NCBI RefSeq assembly: GCF_000971135.1
Contig: NZ_BBLW01000001.1
Coordinates: 1 to 64,000, forward strand
DNA: 64,000 nt
Direction of reading: 5' to 3'
Source: Demequina phytophila
GTDB lineage: Bacteria; Actinomycetota; Actinomycetes; Actinomycetales; Demequinaceae
How positions within the stretch are numbered: the first letter of the stretch is position 1; the number at the start of each line of letters is the position of its first letter. The position numbers and the translations under genes are program-made. Of this stretch, positions 38,528-49,534 are shown piece by piece. The notes under the pieces were generated by a model. That model did no database searches. It worked only from the letters and a program-made list of their open reading frames with translations, and was not told the origin of the DNA.

Positions 38528-39871
38528 CTACCAGCCGAAGCGTTCACGATGGATGGCGGCTCCCGGCACGCCGGCGGCGCGTGCGTCGAGGACCACCGCA
38601 TCGGCCCACGGGACGGGGCCGCACACGTACACGTCGCGCGCGGCGACGTCGGGCACGAGGGCGCCCAGGCTCTCGCCGGCGGCCGTGCCCCAGCCCGACC
38701 CGCGCGGCCCGGCGACCAGGATCACGTCCGCGCCCCGCCGCGCGGCGAGCTCCTCGACCTCCGCGAGCAGGGGCGCCTCGTCGCGCGAGCGGACGCGCAG
38801 CACCACGGTGCACGGCTGCTGCGCCTCGTCGAGCAGCGCGCGGATGGGGGTGACGCCGATCCCCGAGGCCACCAGCACCGTGCCGGGCGCCACGCGGCTC
38901 GCCTCGGTGAAGATCCCCAGGGGTCCCTCGGCCAGGACGCGGGTGCCCACGCGCACGTGGGCGAGCCGCGCGGACGCGTCGCCCGAGGGCTTGACGGTGA
39001 TGCGCAGGGAGTCCGGTCGCGGCGCACGCGAGAGCGACCAGGGGTGCGCCTGCGTCCACCGGTCCTTGTCGAGGAAGCGCCACAGCAGGAACTGGCCGGG
39101 GCGCGCGCCCAGCCGGTCGAGGTCGCGGCCGCTCATGACCACCGACACGGAGCCGTCCGGCTCGGGCTCGACGGCGGCGACGCGAAGGTCGTGTCGAGCG
39201 AGCAGGACGAGCGGGCGGACCAGGCGGAAGGCCAGGAAGGAGCCGACGGCCAGCACGTACAGCACCAGCCAGAACCACCAGGCCGCTCCCCCGTCGCGGA
39301 ACGTCGAGCCCTCGAGGAACTGGTGCGGCACCACCGCCGCGATCGCGAGGTAGACCAGCAGGTGGACGGCGTGCCAGCGTTCGTAGCGCCACCGGCTCCG
39401 GATGGCGACCAGCGACGTCGCGACCACGATGGTGAACAGCCCGAGCCCCACCTGCGCGGCGACCATGAACCAGCCGAGATCCCACAGCGCGACGGCCTCG
39501 GTGAGCACGTTCCGCCCGTCGTAGCGGGCGTTCATCACGAGGATGAGCCCCACGTGCACGAGCATGAGGATGAACGCGACCTTGCCGAGGCGCGTGTGGG
39601 TGACGGCGGCGCGGTCGTGACCGATCGCGCGCTCGACGTAGGGTGCCCGTGAGATGAGCGTGATCTGCGCGAGCACCAGCACGGCGGCGACGATCCCCGC
39701 GACGCGGCCGAGCCCGTACAGGTGGTCGATCGGCGCCGTCACCAGCAGGCCGCCGGACGCGACGAACAGCGCGACGCCCACGGCCGCGACCAGGTAGACC
39801 GCCGCCTCGAGCCCGTCCCGCCACCACTCCCGGCGCGCGGATCGCCGCGCATACGCCTCGAGGGTGCTCAC
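38528..39871 (-). CDS. Ferric-reductase-like membrane flavoprotein 1
   Basis: A 447-residue protein: N-terminal ferric-reductase-like membrane domain of about six segments with paired histidines (TRLGKVAFILMLVHVG and ERWHAVHLLVYL...PHQF) that likely ligate heme, then a cytosolic FAD/NAD(P) oxidoreductase domain (HPWSLSRAP for FAD, GIGVTPIRALL and VYVCGPVPW for nicotinamide). It would move electrons from NAD(P)H across the membrane to the FMN carriers encoded next to it. GTG 39871 has GGAGG four bases before. Confidence 0.9.
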   Translation of the reverse strand: MSTLEAYARRSARREWWRDGLEAAVYLVAAVGVALFVASGGLLVTAPIDHLYGLGRVAGIVAAVLVLAQITLISRAPYVERAIGHDRAAVTHTRLGKVAFILMLVHVGLILVMNARYDGRNVLTEAVALWDLGWFMVAAQVGLGLFTIVVATSLVAIRSRWRYERWHAVHLLVYLAIAAVVPHQFLEGSTFRDGGAAWWFWLVLYVLAVGSFLAFRLVRPLVLLARHDLRVAAVEPEPDGSVSVVMSGRDLDRLGARPGQFLLWRFLDKDRWTQAHPWSLSRAPRPDSLRITVKPSGDASARLAHVRVGTRVLAEGPLGIFTEASRVAPGTVLVASGIGVTPIRALLDEAQQPCTVVLRVRSRDEAPLLAEVEELAARRGADVILVAGPRGSGWGTAAGESLGALVPDVAARDVYVCGPVPWADAVVLDARAAGVPGAAIHRERFGW

Positions 39872-39944
39872 GGGACCTCCGGGGGTTCGGGGACGGGCCT
39901 GACGGGGCAACGCGCGCGGACCGCGGACGGTTCCGACGCGTACC

Positions 39945-39954
39945 CGCATCGTAC
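39945..39954 (-). repeat. Degenerate copy of the GGACGATGCG word, intergenic
   Basis: CGCATCGTAC on the plus strand (one mismatch), seven bases past the stop of reductase 2. The TACGAT it contains on the minus strand could also act as a -10 box for reductase 1. Confidence 0.5.
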
Positions 39955-39960
39955 GGGGTC

Positions 39961-41370
39961 CTACCAGGCGAACTCCTCCGCGTGGCGGCGGTGCTCCGGC
40001 ACCCCGGCGACCACCGCATCGTCCATCACGGCCGTCACCCAGCGGTCGGGGCCGCACGCGTAGACGTCCGCTCCCGCGATCGCGGGGACCAGCCGGGAGA
40101 GCGTCGCGGGGGACGATGCGGGGGCCCAGCCGTCCCCGCGGCGCCCGGTGAGCACGTGGAGGGTCGCGCCGCGCGCCGCCGCGAGCTCGCGGAACTCCTC
40201 GAGGTGCGGGATCTCCGCCTCGCTCCGGGCACGCACGATGACGGTGCAGCCCCCGGGCCGGAACGTGGCGTCCTCGAGCAGCGCGAGGATCGGGGTGATG
40301 CCGACGCCGGCGCCGGCGAGCACCAGGTGGTCTCCCGAGCGCGAGTCGTCGGTGAAGACTCCCAGCGGGCCCTCCACCATGACGCGGGTGCCCGGGCGCA
40401 GGGTGCGCAGGGCGGCGGAGCCGTCGCCGAGCGGCTTCACGGTGATGCGCATCCACCCGTCGCGGACCGTGCGCGACAGCGAGTACGGGTGCGCCTGTCC
40501 CCACATGTCGTGCTGGAGGAACCGGAACAGCATGAACTGCCCGCCCTTGGCCCCCAGCCGGGTGAGGCGGCGGCCGTGCATCGCGATGACGGTCGACCCG
40601 TCGGGGAGCGTGCCCACCGCGGCGACGCGGATGCTGTGGCGCCAGAAGCGTGCGAGCGGACGCACCACGCGGTACGCGAGCAGGCCGCCCACGGCGACGG
40701 TCCACAGGATCACCCAGTACCACCAGGCCGGGCCCATGGTCATGAAGCTCTGGCCGTCCGTGAGCTGATGAGGGATCGAGAGGCCCACGGCGAGGTAGCT
40801 GAACAGGTGGACCGCGTGCCAGTTCTCGTAGCGCCAGCGGCTGCGCACGATCGCGTAGGACGTCACCACGACGGCGACGAGCACCAGGAAGCCCACGCTC
40901 GCCATGAACATGGGGCCGCCGTAGCTCACCACGAACGCCCACGTCTGCGCGAGCAGCCCGGTCTGCGTGGGCAGCGCGTAGCCGGCGACCAGCAGCACGA
41001 TGTGCGCGATGATCACCACGAAGCCGAGCCGTCCCAGCCGGGCGTGCAGGCGGGCGCCGCGGTCGTGGCCGATCGCCTGCTCGACGAGCGGGATCCGGGC
41101 GATGAGGATGAGCTGCGCCATGATCATGGTCGAGGCGACGATCCCCGCGATCCTGCCGAGCGTGGTCAGCAGGCCGGCGAGCGTGGTGACGTCCACGGTG
41201 CCGGAGGACAGCATGAAGGCGAGGCCGCCGACGCCCGCGAGCCACGCGGCCGCCTCGATCGTGTCGCGGCGGCGGCTGCGGCGCGCGGCGCGCGCGCGGC
41301 GCTCGGCGGTCGCGGGATCGAGGGCCGCGCGGCTCGGGGCCACGTCGCGGCGGGGCTGCACGGCGGTCAT
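39961..41370 (-). CDS. Ferric-reductase-like membrane flavoprotein 2
   Basis: A 469-residue homologue of reductase 1 with the same order: about six membrane segments with histidines (HARLGRLGFVVIIAHIV, ENWHAVHLFSYL...PHQL), FAD motif HPYSLSRTV, nicotinamide motifs GVGITPILALL and VYACGPDRW. It has a basic N-terminal extension of 35 residues. ATG 41370 overlaps the stop of carrier 3, pairing this reductase with that carrier as reductase 1 is paired with carriers 1 and 2. Confidence 0.9.
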   Translation of the reverse strand: MTAVQPRRDVAPSRAALDPATAERRARAARRSRRRDTIEAAAWLAGVGGLAFMLSSGTVDVTTLAGLLTTLGRIAGIVASTMIMAQLILIARIPLVEQAIGHDRGARLHARLGRLGFVVIIAHIVLLVAGYALPTQTGLLAQTWAFVVSYGGPMFMASVGFLVLVAVVVTSYAIVRSRWRYENWHAVHLFSYLAVGLSIPHQLTDGQSFMTMGPAWWYWVILWTVAVGGLLAYRVVRPLARFWRHSIRVAAVGTLPDGSTVIAMHGRRLTRLGAKGGQFMLFRFLQHDMWGQAHPYSLSRTVRDGWMRITVKPLGDGSAALRTLRPGTRVMVEGPLGVFTDDSRSGDHLVLAGAGVGITPILALLEDATFRPGGCTVIVRARSEAEIPHLEEFRELAAARGATLHVLTGRRGDGWAPASSPATLSRLVPAIAGADVYACGPDRWVTAVMDDAVVAGVPEHRRHAEEFAW

Positions 41371-41936
41371 GCGAGCCCCGCCACCTGCATCGCGCTGTAC
41401 ACGGCCTGCTCGACGGCGTCCGAGGTGAAGCTCGCGCCGGAGACGTAGCCGACGTTGGTGTCCTGCGCCTGGAGGATCGCGTCCTCGAGCACGGGCATCG
41501 CGTACGAGTTGATCTGCTGGGAGTGCGGGTCGCTCTCCCCCGCCTGGACCCAGTCGATCGCGGTCATCTGACCGTTCTCGACGGTGATCTCCGCCTGGAA
41601 CGTGCCGTAGCGGCTCGAGACGGCCTCGCCGTCGTAGGTGGCCGTGCCCGAGGTGTCCGGGGTGGTGTCCGTGGCGGTCGCATCAGGGCTGGTAGTCCCG
41701 GTGTCCGCCGAGCCCGACGCACCGGAGGACGTCGAGGAGTCCGTGGTGCTCGAGGAGTCTGTGGCGCTCGACGAGGACGACGACCCGCCCGCGGTCGCCT
41801 GCTGGGACTCGGCGACGTTCTGCGTGCTCGTCGTGTCGGGCGACAGGAACCCGCTGCCGAGGACGGCGCCGGTGGACAGCAGCGTGGCGGAGAGGCCGGT
41901 GACGATGATGCCGGAGGAGCGCTTCATGGTCCCCAT
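41367..41936 (-). CDS. Exported FMN-binding domain protein (carrier 3)
   Basis: About 189 residues: N-terminal hydrophobic segment (GIIVTGLSATLLSTGAVLG), a Ser/Thr/Asp-rich linker, and a C-terminal FMN-binding domain with YVSGASFTSDAV. First gene of the six-gene flavin locus. ATG 41936 is used; ATG 41927 (MKRSSG) has a better-placed GGGG and may be the true start. Confidence 0.87.
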   Translation of the reverse strand: MGTMKRSSGIIVTGLSATLLSTGAVLGSGFLSPDTTSTQNVAESQQATAGGSSSSSSATDSSSTTDSSTSSGASGSADTGTTSPDATATDTTPDTSGTATYDGEAVSSRYGTFQAEITVENGQMTAIDWVQAGESDPHSQQINSYAMPVLEDAILQAQDTNVGYVSGASFTSDAVEQAVYSAMQVAGLA

Positions 41937-41997
41937 CACACGCGCGCGGCCTGAGATGCCCCCCTGGGGATGCTGGGAGTTCGCTGGGAACGACGCC

Positions 41998-43071
41998 TCA
42001 GACGAGGGCCCCGCGCAGCACCACGTGGCGCGGGGAGGCGAGGGCGCGGATGCCGTCGCGAGGGTCCTCCGCATAGACGACCAGGTCCGCGGGTGCGCCC
42101 TCCTCGAGGGCGGGCGCGCCGAGGAACGCGCGTGCGCGCCAGGACGCCATCGCGACCACGTCAGCGTCCGGGATCCCGGCGGCGACCATGAGCGCGGCCT
42201 CGCCGGGAAGCCCTCCGTGGCCGAGCGTGCCGCCGGCGTCGGTGCCCACGAGCAGGGGGACGCCGGCCTCGTGCAGCGCGCGGACGTGGGCGAAGCGACG
42301 CTCGTGCATGGCCCGCATGCGCGTCGCGTAGGCGGGGAACCGCGCCTCCGCCTGCGCCGCGAAGCCCTCGAAGTTGGCGACCTGCATCATGGTCGGCACC
42401 ACCGGCAGGCCCCGGCGCGCCGCCTCCGCCATGTGGTCGGCCGTCATTCCGGTGCCGTGCTCGATGCAGTCGACGCCGGCGTCGAGCAGTCCGTCGATGG
42501 TCTCCGTCGCGAACGTGTGCGCGGTGACCCTCGCCCCGGCCTCGTGGGCCGCCGCGATGCCCTCGGCCAGGGCATCATCCGGCCACAGCGGCGTGAGGTC
42601 GCCGCGGTCCCTGTCGATCCAGTCCGCGATGAGCTTGACCCAGCCGTCGCCCTTGCGGGCCTCCTCCGCCATCACGGTCGGGAGGTCGGCCACCTCGATC
42701 TCGCGCGCGTAGTGGCGCAGGTAGCGCTTGGGACGCGCGATGAAGCGGCCCGCGCGGATCAACCGCGGCGCGGTGGTGACGCCGTCGAGGAAGCGGGTGT
42801 CGGACGGCGAGCCTGCGTCCCTGATGAGCAGGGTGCCGGCGTCGCGGTCGACCAGCGCCTGCTTGAGCGCGAGGTCGGCGTCGACCGCTCCCCCGCTGTC
42901 GAGGCCCACGTGGCAGTGCACGTCGACCAGCCCGGGCAGGACCCAGCCGTCGAGCGCGTGCCGCGAGGCGGCCGCGGGCCGTTCGTACGTGACGCACCCG
43001 TCCACCACCCAGGCCTCCGCGCGGACGTCGTCATCGCCGACGACCACGGGGCCCGTGAGGTGGAGCGCCAC
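41998..43071 (-). CDS. Amidohydrolase-family metal-dependent hydrolase
   Basis: A 357-residue TIM-barrel hydrolase with the metal ligands in order: DVHCHVG, GWVKLIADW (bridging Lys position), TAHTFATE, IEHGTGM and GTDAGGTLGHG. It is nearest to the imidazolonepropionase/prolidase-like branch; substrate not predictable. It starts one base after the ffh stop, suggesting coupled expression with a housekeeping gene. Confidence 0.88.
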   Translation of the reverse strand: MALHLTGPVVVGDDDVRAEAWVVDGCVTYERPAAASRHALDGWVLPGLVDVHCHVGLDSGGAVDADLALKQALVDRDAGTLLIRDAGSPSDTRFLDGVTTAPRLIRAGRFIARPKRYLRHYAREIEVADLPTVMAEEARKGDGWVKLIADWIDRDRGDLTPLWPDDALAEGIAAAHEAGARVTAHTFATETIDGLLDAGVDCIEHGTGMTADHMAEAARRGLPVVPTMMQVANFEGFAAQAEARFPAYATRMRAMHERRFAHVRALHEAGVPLLVGTDAGGTLGHGGLPGEAALMVAAGIPDADVVAMASWRARAFLGAPALEEGAPADLVVYAEDPRDGIRALASPRHVVLRGALV

Positions 43072-43072
43072 G

Positions 43073-44668
43073 TCAGCGTCCCAGGTACTTCGACAGGTCC
43101 GCGCTCAGCGCGTCCCTGTCGACCTCCTGCGGCTGCTGCCCGATCCCGAACGCGGAGCCCTGCGCGGCGGGCGCCGAGGCGCCGCGGGTGCGGGCCTCCG
43201 CCTCCTGCTGGGCGCGCTTCGCGGGGTTGCCCGACTTGCCCTTGACCTTGCGCTGCGGCGCCTGCTTGCCCTTGGACTTCTTGCCGCCGGGCAGGCCCCC
43301 GAACGCTCCGGGCCCGCCGCCCATGCCGGGCATCTGCGGCATGCCGCCGCCGCGCGACATCGCCCGCATCATCTGCTGCGCCTGCTCGAATCGCTTGATG
43401 AGCGAGTTGATCTGCGCGACGGACGTGCCCGAGCCGGCGGCGATGCGGGAACGGCGCGAGCCGTTGAGGACCTTGGGGTTCTCGCGCTCCAGGGGCGTCA
43501 TCGACTGGATGATCGCCTCCGTGCGCACCAGCTCGCGCTCGTCGAAGTTCTCGATCTGGTCGCGGACCTGACCCATGCCGGGAAGCATGGTCAGCATCTT
43601 CTTCATCGAGCCCATGTTCTTGAGCTGCTGCATCTGGCTGAGGAAGTCCGCGAGGGTGAAGTCCTCGCCCTTCGAGACCTTCTGCGCCATGCGCTCGGCC
43701 TCGGCCTGGTCGAACGTGCGCTCGGCCTGCTCGATGAGGGTGAGGATGTCGCCCATGTCGAGGATGCGCGACGCCATGCGGTCGGGGTGGAACACCTCGA
43801 AGTCGTCGAGCTTCTCGCCGGTGGACGCGAACATGATCGGGCGGCCGGTGATCTCCGCGACCGAGAGCGCGGCACCACCGCGGGCGTCGCCGTCGAGCTT
43901 CGTGAGGACCACGCCGGTGAAGTCGACGCCCTCCTGGAACGCGGTCGCGGTGGCGACGGCGTCCTGACCGATCATCGCGTCGATGACGAAGAGGACCTCG
44001 TCGGGCTCCAGCGCCTCGCGGATGTCCGCGGCCTGGCGCATGAGCTCCTGGTCGATGCCGAGGCGACCGGCGGTGTCGACGATCACCACGCTGTGCTGGC
44101 GCTGCTGCGCCTCCGCGAGACCGCGCCGCGCGACCTCGACGGGGTTGCCGCGCGGGACCTCGTCCTCGCGGGTGACGCCCGGCTCGGGTGCGAACACGGG
44201 CACGCCGGCGCGCTCGCCGACGACGGTCAGCTGGGTGACCGCGTTGGGGCGCTGCAGGTCGGCCGCGACCAGCAGCGGGGTCTGGCCCTGCTGCTTGAGG
44301 TGGTGTGCGAGCTTGCCCGCGAGGGTGGTCTTGCCGGCGCCCTGGAGGCCCGCCAGCATGATGATGGTGGGCCCGCTCTTCGCGAGGCGGAGCGCGCGGG
44401 TCTGCCCGCCGAGGATCGCGATGAGCTCCTCGTTGACGATCTTGACGACCTGCTGGCCCGGGTTGAGCGCGCCCGACACCTCGGCGCCGAGCGCGCGCTC
44501 GCGGATGTTCGACGTGAAGGTGCGGACCACGGGCACCGCGACATCGGCGTCGAGGAGGGCCCGACGGATCTCGCGGATGGTGCCGTCGATGTCCGCCTCG
44601 GTGAGGCGGCCCTTGCCCCGCAGGTTGCGGAACGTCTCTGTCAGGCGATCGGAGAGGTTGGCGAACAC
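43073..44668 (-). CDS. ffh: Signal recognition particle protein Ffh
   Basis: GTPase that with 4.5S RNA targets membrane proteins to the translocon. 531 residues: N domain, G domain (GLQGAGKTTLAGKLA, VVIVDTAGRLG, VLTKLDGDARGG) and Met-rich M domain with MPQMPGMGGGPG, followed by a basic tail. GTG 44668 has AAGGGA in place. Its receptor FtsY is encoded 4 kb away. Confidence 0.97.
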   Translation of the reverse strand: MFANLSDRLTETFRNLRGKGRLTEADIDGTIREIRRALLDADVAVPVVRTFTSNIRERALGAEVSGALNPGQQVVKIVNEELIAILGGQTRALRLAKSGPTIIMLAGLQGAGKTTLAGKLAHHLKQQGQTPLLVAADLQRPNAVTQLTVVGERAGVPVFAPEPGVTREDEVPRGNPVEVARRGLAEAQQRQHSVVIVDTAGRLGIDQELMRQAADIREALEPDEVLFVIDAMIGQDAVATATAFQEGVDFTGVVLTKLDGDARGGAALSVAEITGRPIMFASTGEKLDDFEVFHPDRMASRILDMGDILTLIEQAERTFDQAEAERMAQKVSKGEDFTLADFLSQMQQLKNMGSMKKMLTMLPGMGQVRDQIENFDERELVRTEAIIQSMTPLERENPKVLNGSRRSRIAAGSGTSVAQINSLIKRFEQAQQMMRAMSRGGGMPQMPGMGGGPGAFGGLPGGKKSKGKQAPQRKVKGKSGNPAKRAQQEAEARTRGASAPAAQGSAFGIGQQPQEVDRDALSADLSKYLGR

Positions 44669-44697
44669 ACTTATCCCTTCACAACGTGCCCACCAGA

Positions 44698-46476
44698 CTA
44701 CCGCCCGGCGGCGCCCTCCTCGGCGGCCAGCGCCGCGCGGGCGCGCTCCGTCAGCGTGTCGACCAGCTGCGCACGCCACGCGGTCCACACCTTCGGGCCC
44801 GCGGCCTTCGAGTCCGCCTCGGTGAGGGCCCGCAGCACGTCGAGCAGGTCCGCACGGTGCTCGACGGCGTCGAGCAGGCGCGCGATGGTCGCCGGGTCCT
44901 CCGGGTCGCGCGTGGTGGCGAGGATCGACAGCGTGAGGTGCTCGCGCACCAGCAGCTCGAGGTCGTGCGCGGTCTCCGTGGAGAGCCCCATGCGCGCCGC
45001 GATCGCGGGGATGAGCGCCGCGCCGTCGACGGAGTGGTCCGTGGCGCCGGCGCGCTTGCCGATGTCGTGCAGCAGCGCCGTGAGGTGCAGCAGGTCCGAT
45101 CGGTGGGTGCCGCGGCGATGCTTGGAGGCGATGGTGACCGCCTCGAGCATGTGCCGGTCCACGGTGAACACGTGGATCGGGCTGCGCTGCGGCCGGTTGC
45201 GGACACCCTCCCACTCGGGGATCCACCGCACCACCAGCCCGTGCACGTCGACCGCCTCCCAGACGGGGATGAGGTGCGCGCTGGCGCGCAGCAGGTCGCG
45301 CAGGTGGGTGCGCGCCTCCTCAGGCCACGGCTCCGGCAGGTCGGGGGTGCGCTGCATCGAGTCGAGCAGGGTCGGCGTGAACGTGAGGCCCGTGGTGGCG
45401 GCGGTCGCGGCGGCGCGCAGCGGCAGCAGCGCGTCGGTGGTCGCGTCGTAGCCGGGCGCGAGGGCGAGCTCGCCGTCGACGTCGATGAGACCCTCGGCGA
45501 CCTTGACATGCCGAGGCGCGGAGGCGCGGCGGCGCGCGAGGAAGGCGCGCGAGCCCACGCCGGAGCGCTCGAGCGCGCGCCGCGCGCCGCGCTCGGTGGT
45601 GTCGAGCGCGAACGCGACCGTGCGGCCGGCGTCCGCGATCGCGGCGAGCAGCTCGTCGGGGTCGCCGTATCCGAGCCGCTGCGCGACCTCGGGCGCGACG
45701 TGGCGGCCGAGCACGTTGATGCCGCGCCCCGTCTCGAGCTGGAGCGCGTCGCGCACGTCGAGGAGCAGCTGCCCCGCGGCGTCGACGGCGCCGTGGGGAC
45801 GGTCGGTGAGCCAGGTGGCGGACAGCGCGGTGAGGCTCACGTAGTCGCGCAGGCCGCCGCGCGCCTCCTTGAGGTGGGGCTCGATGAGGTAGGCGAGCTC
45901 GCCGTGCCGCTCCGCGCGGGCGCGGGAGGCGCTCAGGAGGTCGGGCAGGCGCTTGCGGGCGGCGGCGCGCCAGTCCTGGTAGATGTGGGTGCGGGCCTGC
46001 AGTAGCAGCTGCTCGTCGCCCGCGATGAGGTGGAGGTCGAGCAGCCCTGCGGCCGCGGCGAGGTCCTTCGAGGCGACCTGCCGGCACTCCGTGAGGGTGC
46101 GCGTCGAGTGGTCGAGCTCGAGGCCCGCGTCCCAGATCGGGTACCAGAGGCTCTGCGACAGCTCCGCGATCGCCTCCTTCTTGTACGTCGACCCGTCGTG
46201 CAGGATCACCAGGTCCAGGTCGGACGCGGGTCCCGCATCCCCCCGGCCCACCGATCCGACCGCGCCGAACGCGATGCCGTCGCGCATGCCGTCGGCGTGG
46301 TCGTCCCAGTGCTCCTTGAGGTGCGCGAACACCAGGTCGGACATCGCCTGTCGACGCTCTCGGCCCCCCAGGCCGCTGACCGCGAGCTCCTCGGCCCGCT
46401 CTCTCCTCAGACGCTTGAGGTCCCGCACCCCACGGGGGTGCGGGACCTCAGCGCGGGAGCCTTCACGGCTCTCCAT
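44698..46476 (-). CDS. glnD: PII uridylyltransferase/uridylyl-removing enzyme GlnD, without ACT domains
   Basis: Modifies PII according to nitrogen status. The nucleotidyltransferase motif [19 protein letters not shown] and the HD phosphohydrolase part ([24 protein letters not shown]) are intact. The protein ends soon after the HD domain, at about 592 residues, so the two C-terminal ACT domains that normally sense glutamine are missing; the next gene begins 29 bases later. The start is uncertain: ATG 46476 has no close ribosome site and the first codons lie in a hairpin; GTG 46428 and ATG 46344 are alternatives. Confidence 0.88.
   Translation of the reverse strand: MESREGSRAEVPHPRGVRDLKRLRRERAEELAVSGLGGRERRQAMSDLVFAHLKEHWDDHADGMRDGIAFGAVGSVGRGDAGPASDLDLVILHDGSTYKKEAIAELSQSLWYPIWDAGLELDHSTRTLTECRQVASKDLAAAAGLLDLHLIAGDEQLLLQARTHIYQDWRAAARKRLPDLLSASRARAERHGELAYLIEPHLKEARGGLRDYVSLTALSATWLTDRPHGAVDAAGQLLLDVRDALQLETGRGINVLGRHVAPEVAQRLGYGDPDELLAAIADAGRTVAFALDTTERGARRALERSGVGSRAFLARRRASAPRHVKVAEGLIDVDGELALAPGYDATTDALLPLRAAATAATTGLTFTPTLLDSMQRTPDLPEPWPEEARTHLRDLLRASAHLIPVWEAVDVHGLVVRWIPEWEGVRNRPQRSPIHVFTVDRHMLEAVTIASKHRRGTHRSDLLHLTALLHDIGKRAGATDHSVDGAALIPAIAARMGLSTETAHDLELLVREHLTLSILATTRDPEDPATIARLLDAVEHRADLLDVLRALTEADSKAAGPKVWTAWRAQLVDTLTERARAALAAEEGAAGR
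46417..46449. terminator. Perfect 15-bp hairpin at the glnB-glnD junction
   Basis: GAGGTCCCGCACCCC (46417-46431), loop ACG, and its exact inverse (46435-46449). It starts about 48 bases past the glnB stop and overlaps the first codons of the longest glnD frame, so it may be a partial terminator lowering glnD expression. Confidence 0.65.
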
Positions 46477-46496
46477 GTGTCTGGCGGTCTCCCTGC

Positions 46497-48118
<1,622 letters not shown>

Positions 48119-48176
48119 TGTTTCTCTCCCTCCGCTGACCCCTTGGCCAGCGATGGGCCCAATCTTCCGGACGTCT

Positions 48177-48214
48177 GTTACCCCTGAACGACCCCCATGT
48201 TTCGGGACGGTTAC
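48177..48214 (-). promoter_or_regulatory. Predicted GlnR-binding box upstream of amtB
   Basis: On the coding (minus) strand GTAAC (48214-48210), six bases, then GAAAC (48203-48199): an exact match to the actinobacterial GlnR half-site pattern GTnAC-N6-GaAAc. A second GTAAC lies at 48181-48177, 33 bases from the first, with a weak partner. Location about 60-95 bases before the start suits activation under nitrogen limitation. Confidence 0.65.
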
Positions 48215-48261
48215 ATCGGGCGCGCGTAGGTAAAAGGTAAGTTGCACAGACGCACGAAACG

Positions 48262-48271
48262 GAACGATGCG
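48262..48271 (+). repeat. Degenerate copy of the GGACGATGCG word, intergenic
   Basis: GAACGATGCG, one mismatch, about 50 bases past the ftsY stop. Confidence 0.5.
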
Positions 48272-48323
48272 GGCGCACCGCGCGTACGCGATGCACGCAT
48301 CGCGCGTGCCGAGCAGGTTCCCG

Positions 48324-49496
48324 TCAGTCGCCCAGCAGCGAGTCGACGAAGCCCTCCGGGTCGAACGGCGCGAGGTCGTCAGCGCCCTCGCCGAGCCCCA
48401 CGAACTTCACGGGCACGCCCAGCTCGCGCTGGACCGCGAGCACGATGCCGCCCTTGGCGGTGCCGTCGAGCTTGGTGAGCACGATGCCCGTGAGGGGCGC
48501 GACCTGTCCGAACACGCGCGCCTGCGTGAGTCCGTTCTGGCCGGTGGTGGCGTCGAGCACCAGCAGCACCTCCTTGGGCGCGCTGACCTTGGAGACGACG
48601 CGGACGATCTTGCCGAGCTCGTCCATCAGGCCCTGCTTGTTCTGCAGGCGGCCGGCCGTGTCCACGAGCAGCACCTCGGCGGCCTCGGTCCGCGCGCGGT
48701 CGGCGGCCTCGAACGCGACGGAGGCGGGGTCCGCGCCGTCCACGTGGCTGCGCACCACCGGCACGCCCACGCGGGACCCCCAGGTCTCGAGCTGGTCGGC
48801 GGCCGCGGCGCGGAACGTGTCCGCGGCGCCGAGCACCACGGTGCGGTCCTCGGCGACGAGCACGCGCGCGAGCTTGCCGACCGTGGTGGTCTTGCCCACC
48901 CCGTTGACGCCGACCACGATCGCGGAGTGCAGCTCGCCGTCTCCCGCCGCTCCCAGCGCGAGGGACCGGTCGAGCGACGGGTCGACCACGTCGAGCAGCG
49001 CCGCGCGCAGGAGCGCGCGCGGCTCGGCGTCCGGGTCGGCCTTGACGCGCGCCTTGAGGTCCTCGAGCAGCGCGTCCGTGGCACCCGCGCCCACGTCCGC
49101 CATGAGGAGGGTCTCCTCGAGCTCGTCCCAGTCGTCCACGGACAGCGCGCCGCGACGGAAGATCGCGAGAAGCGACTGCCCGAAGCCGGTGCCCACGCGG
49201 CGGCGCAGCCGTCCGAACCGGTGGTCGACCGCCTCGGGCGTCTCGACGGACGGCGCGGCCTCCTCGACCGTGGCCGGCGCCTCGGGCGCCTCCGTCACCG
49301 CCTGCGCCGCGGCCTCCTCGACGGGTGCGGGGGGCGCGACCGGGGCATCGTCCCGTCGCGGGGGCGCCTCCCGCGGGGGCGCCTGCCGCGCCTTGCCCAG
49401 CACGGCGGCGCCCACACCGCCGAGCACCACGAGCCCCGCGACGATCGCCACGAGGAGGTCACTGTCACCTGGGATCCATGCAACGTCCACGGGCAC
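48324..49496 (-). CDS. ftsY: Signal recognition particle receptor FtsY
   Basis: Membrane-associated SRP GTPase, 390 residues. An N-terminal membrane segment (LLVAIVAGLVVLGGVGAAVL) and an acidic Pro/Ala/Glu linker precede the NG domain with GVNGVGKTTTVGKLA, LLVDTAGRLQNK and VLTKLDGTAKGG. The GTG at 49496 lacks a strong ribosome site; GTG 49490 is possible. Confidence 0.96.
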   Translation of the reverse strand: MPVDVAWIPGDSDLLVAIVAGLVVLGGVGAAVLGKARQAPPREAPPRRDDAPVAPPAPVEEAAAQAVTEAPEAPATVEEAAPSVETPEAVDHRFGRLRRRVGTGFGQSLLAIFRRGALSVDDWDELEETLLMADVGAGATDALLEDLKARVKADPDAEPRALLRAALLDVVDPSLDRSLALGAAGDGELHSAIVVGVNGVGKTTTVGKLARVLVAEDRTVVLGAADTFRAAAADQLETWGSRVGVPVVRSHVDGADPASVAFEAADRARTEAAEVLLVDTAGRLQNKQGLMDELGKIVRVVSKVSAPKEVLLVLDATTGQNGLTQARVFGQVAPLTGIVLTKLDGTAKGGIVLAVQRELGVPVKFVGLGEGADDLAPFDPEGFVDSLLGD

Positions 49497-49534
49497 AGTC
49501 TGTCAGGTCGGGGCGCGCCTCGCGGCGCGCGGGG

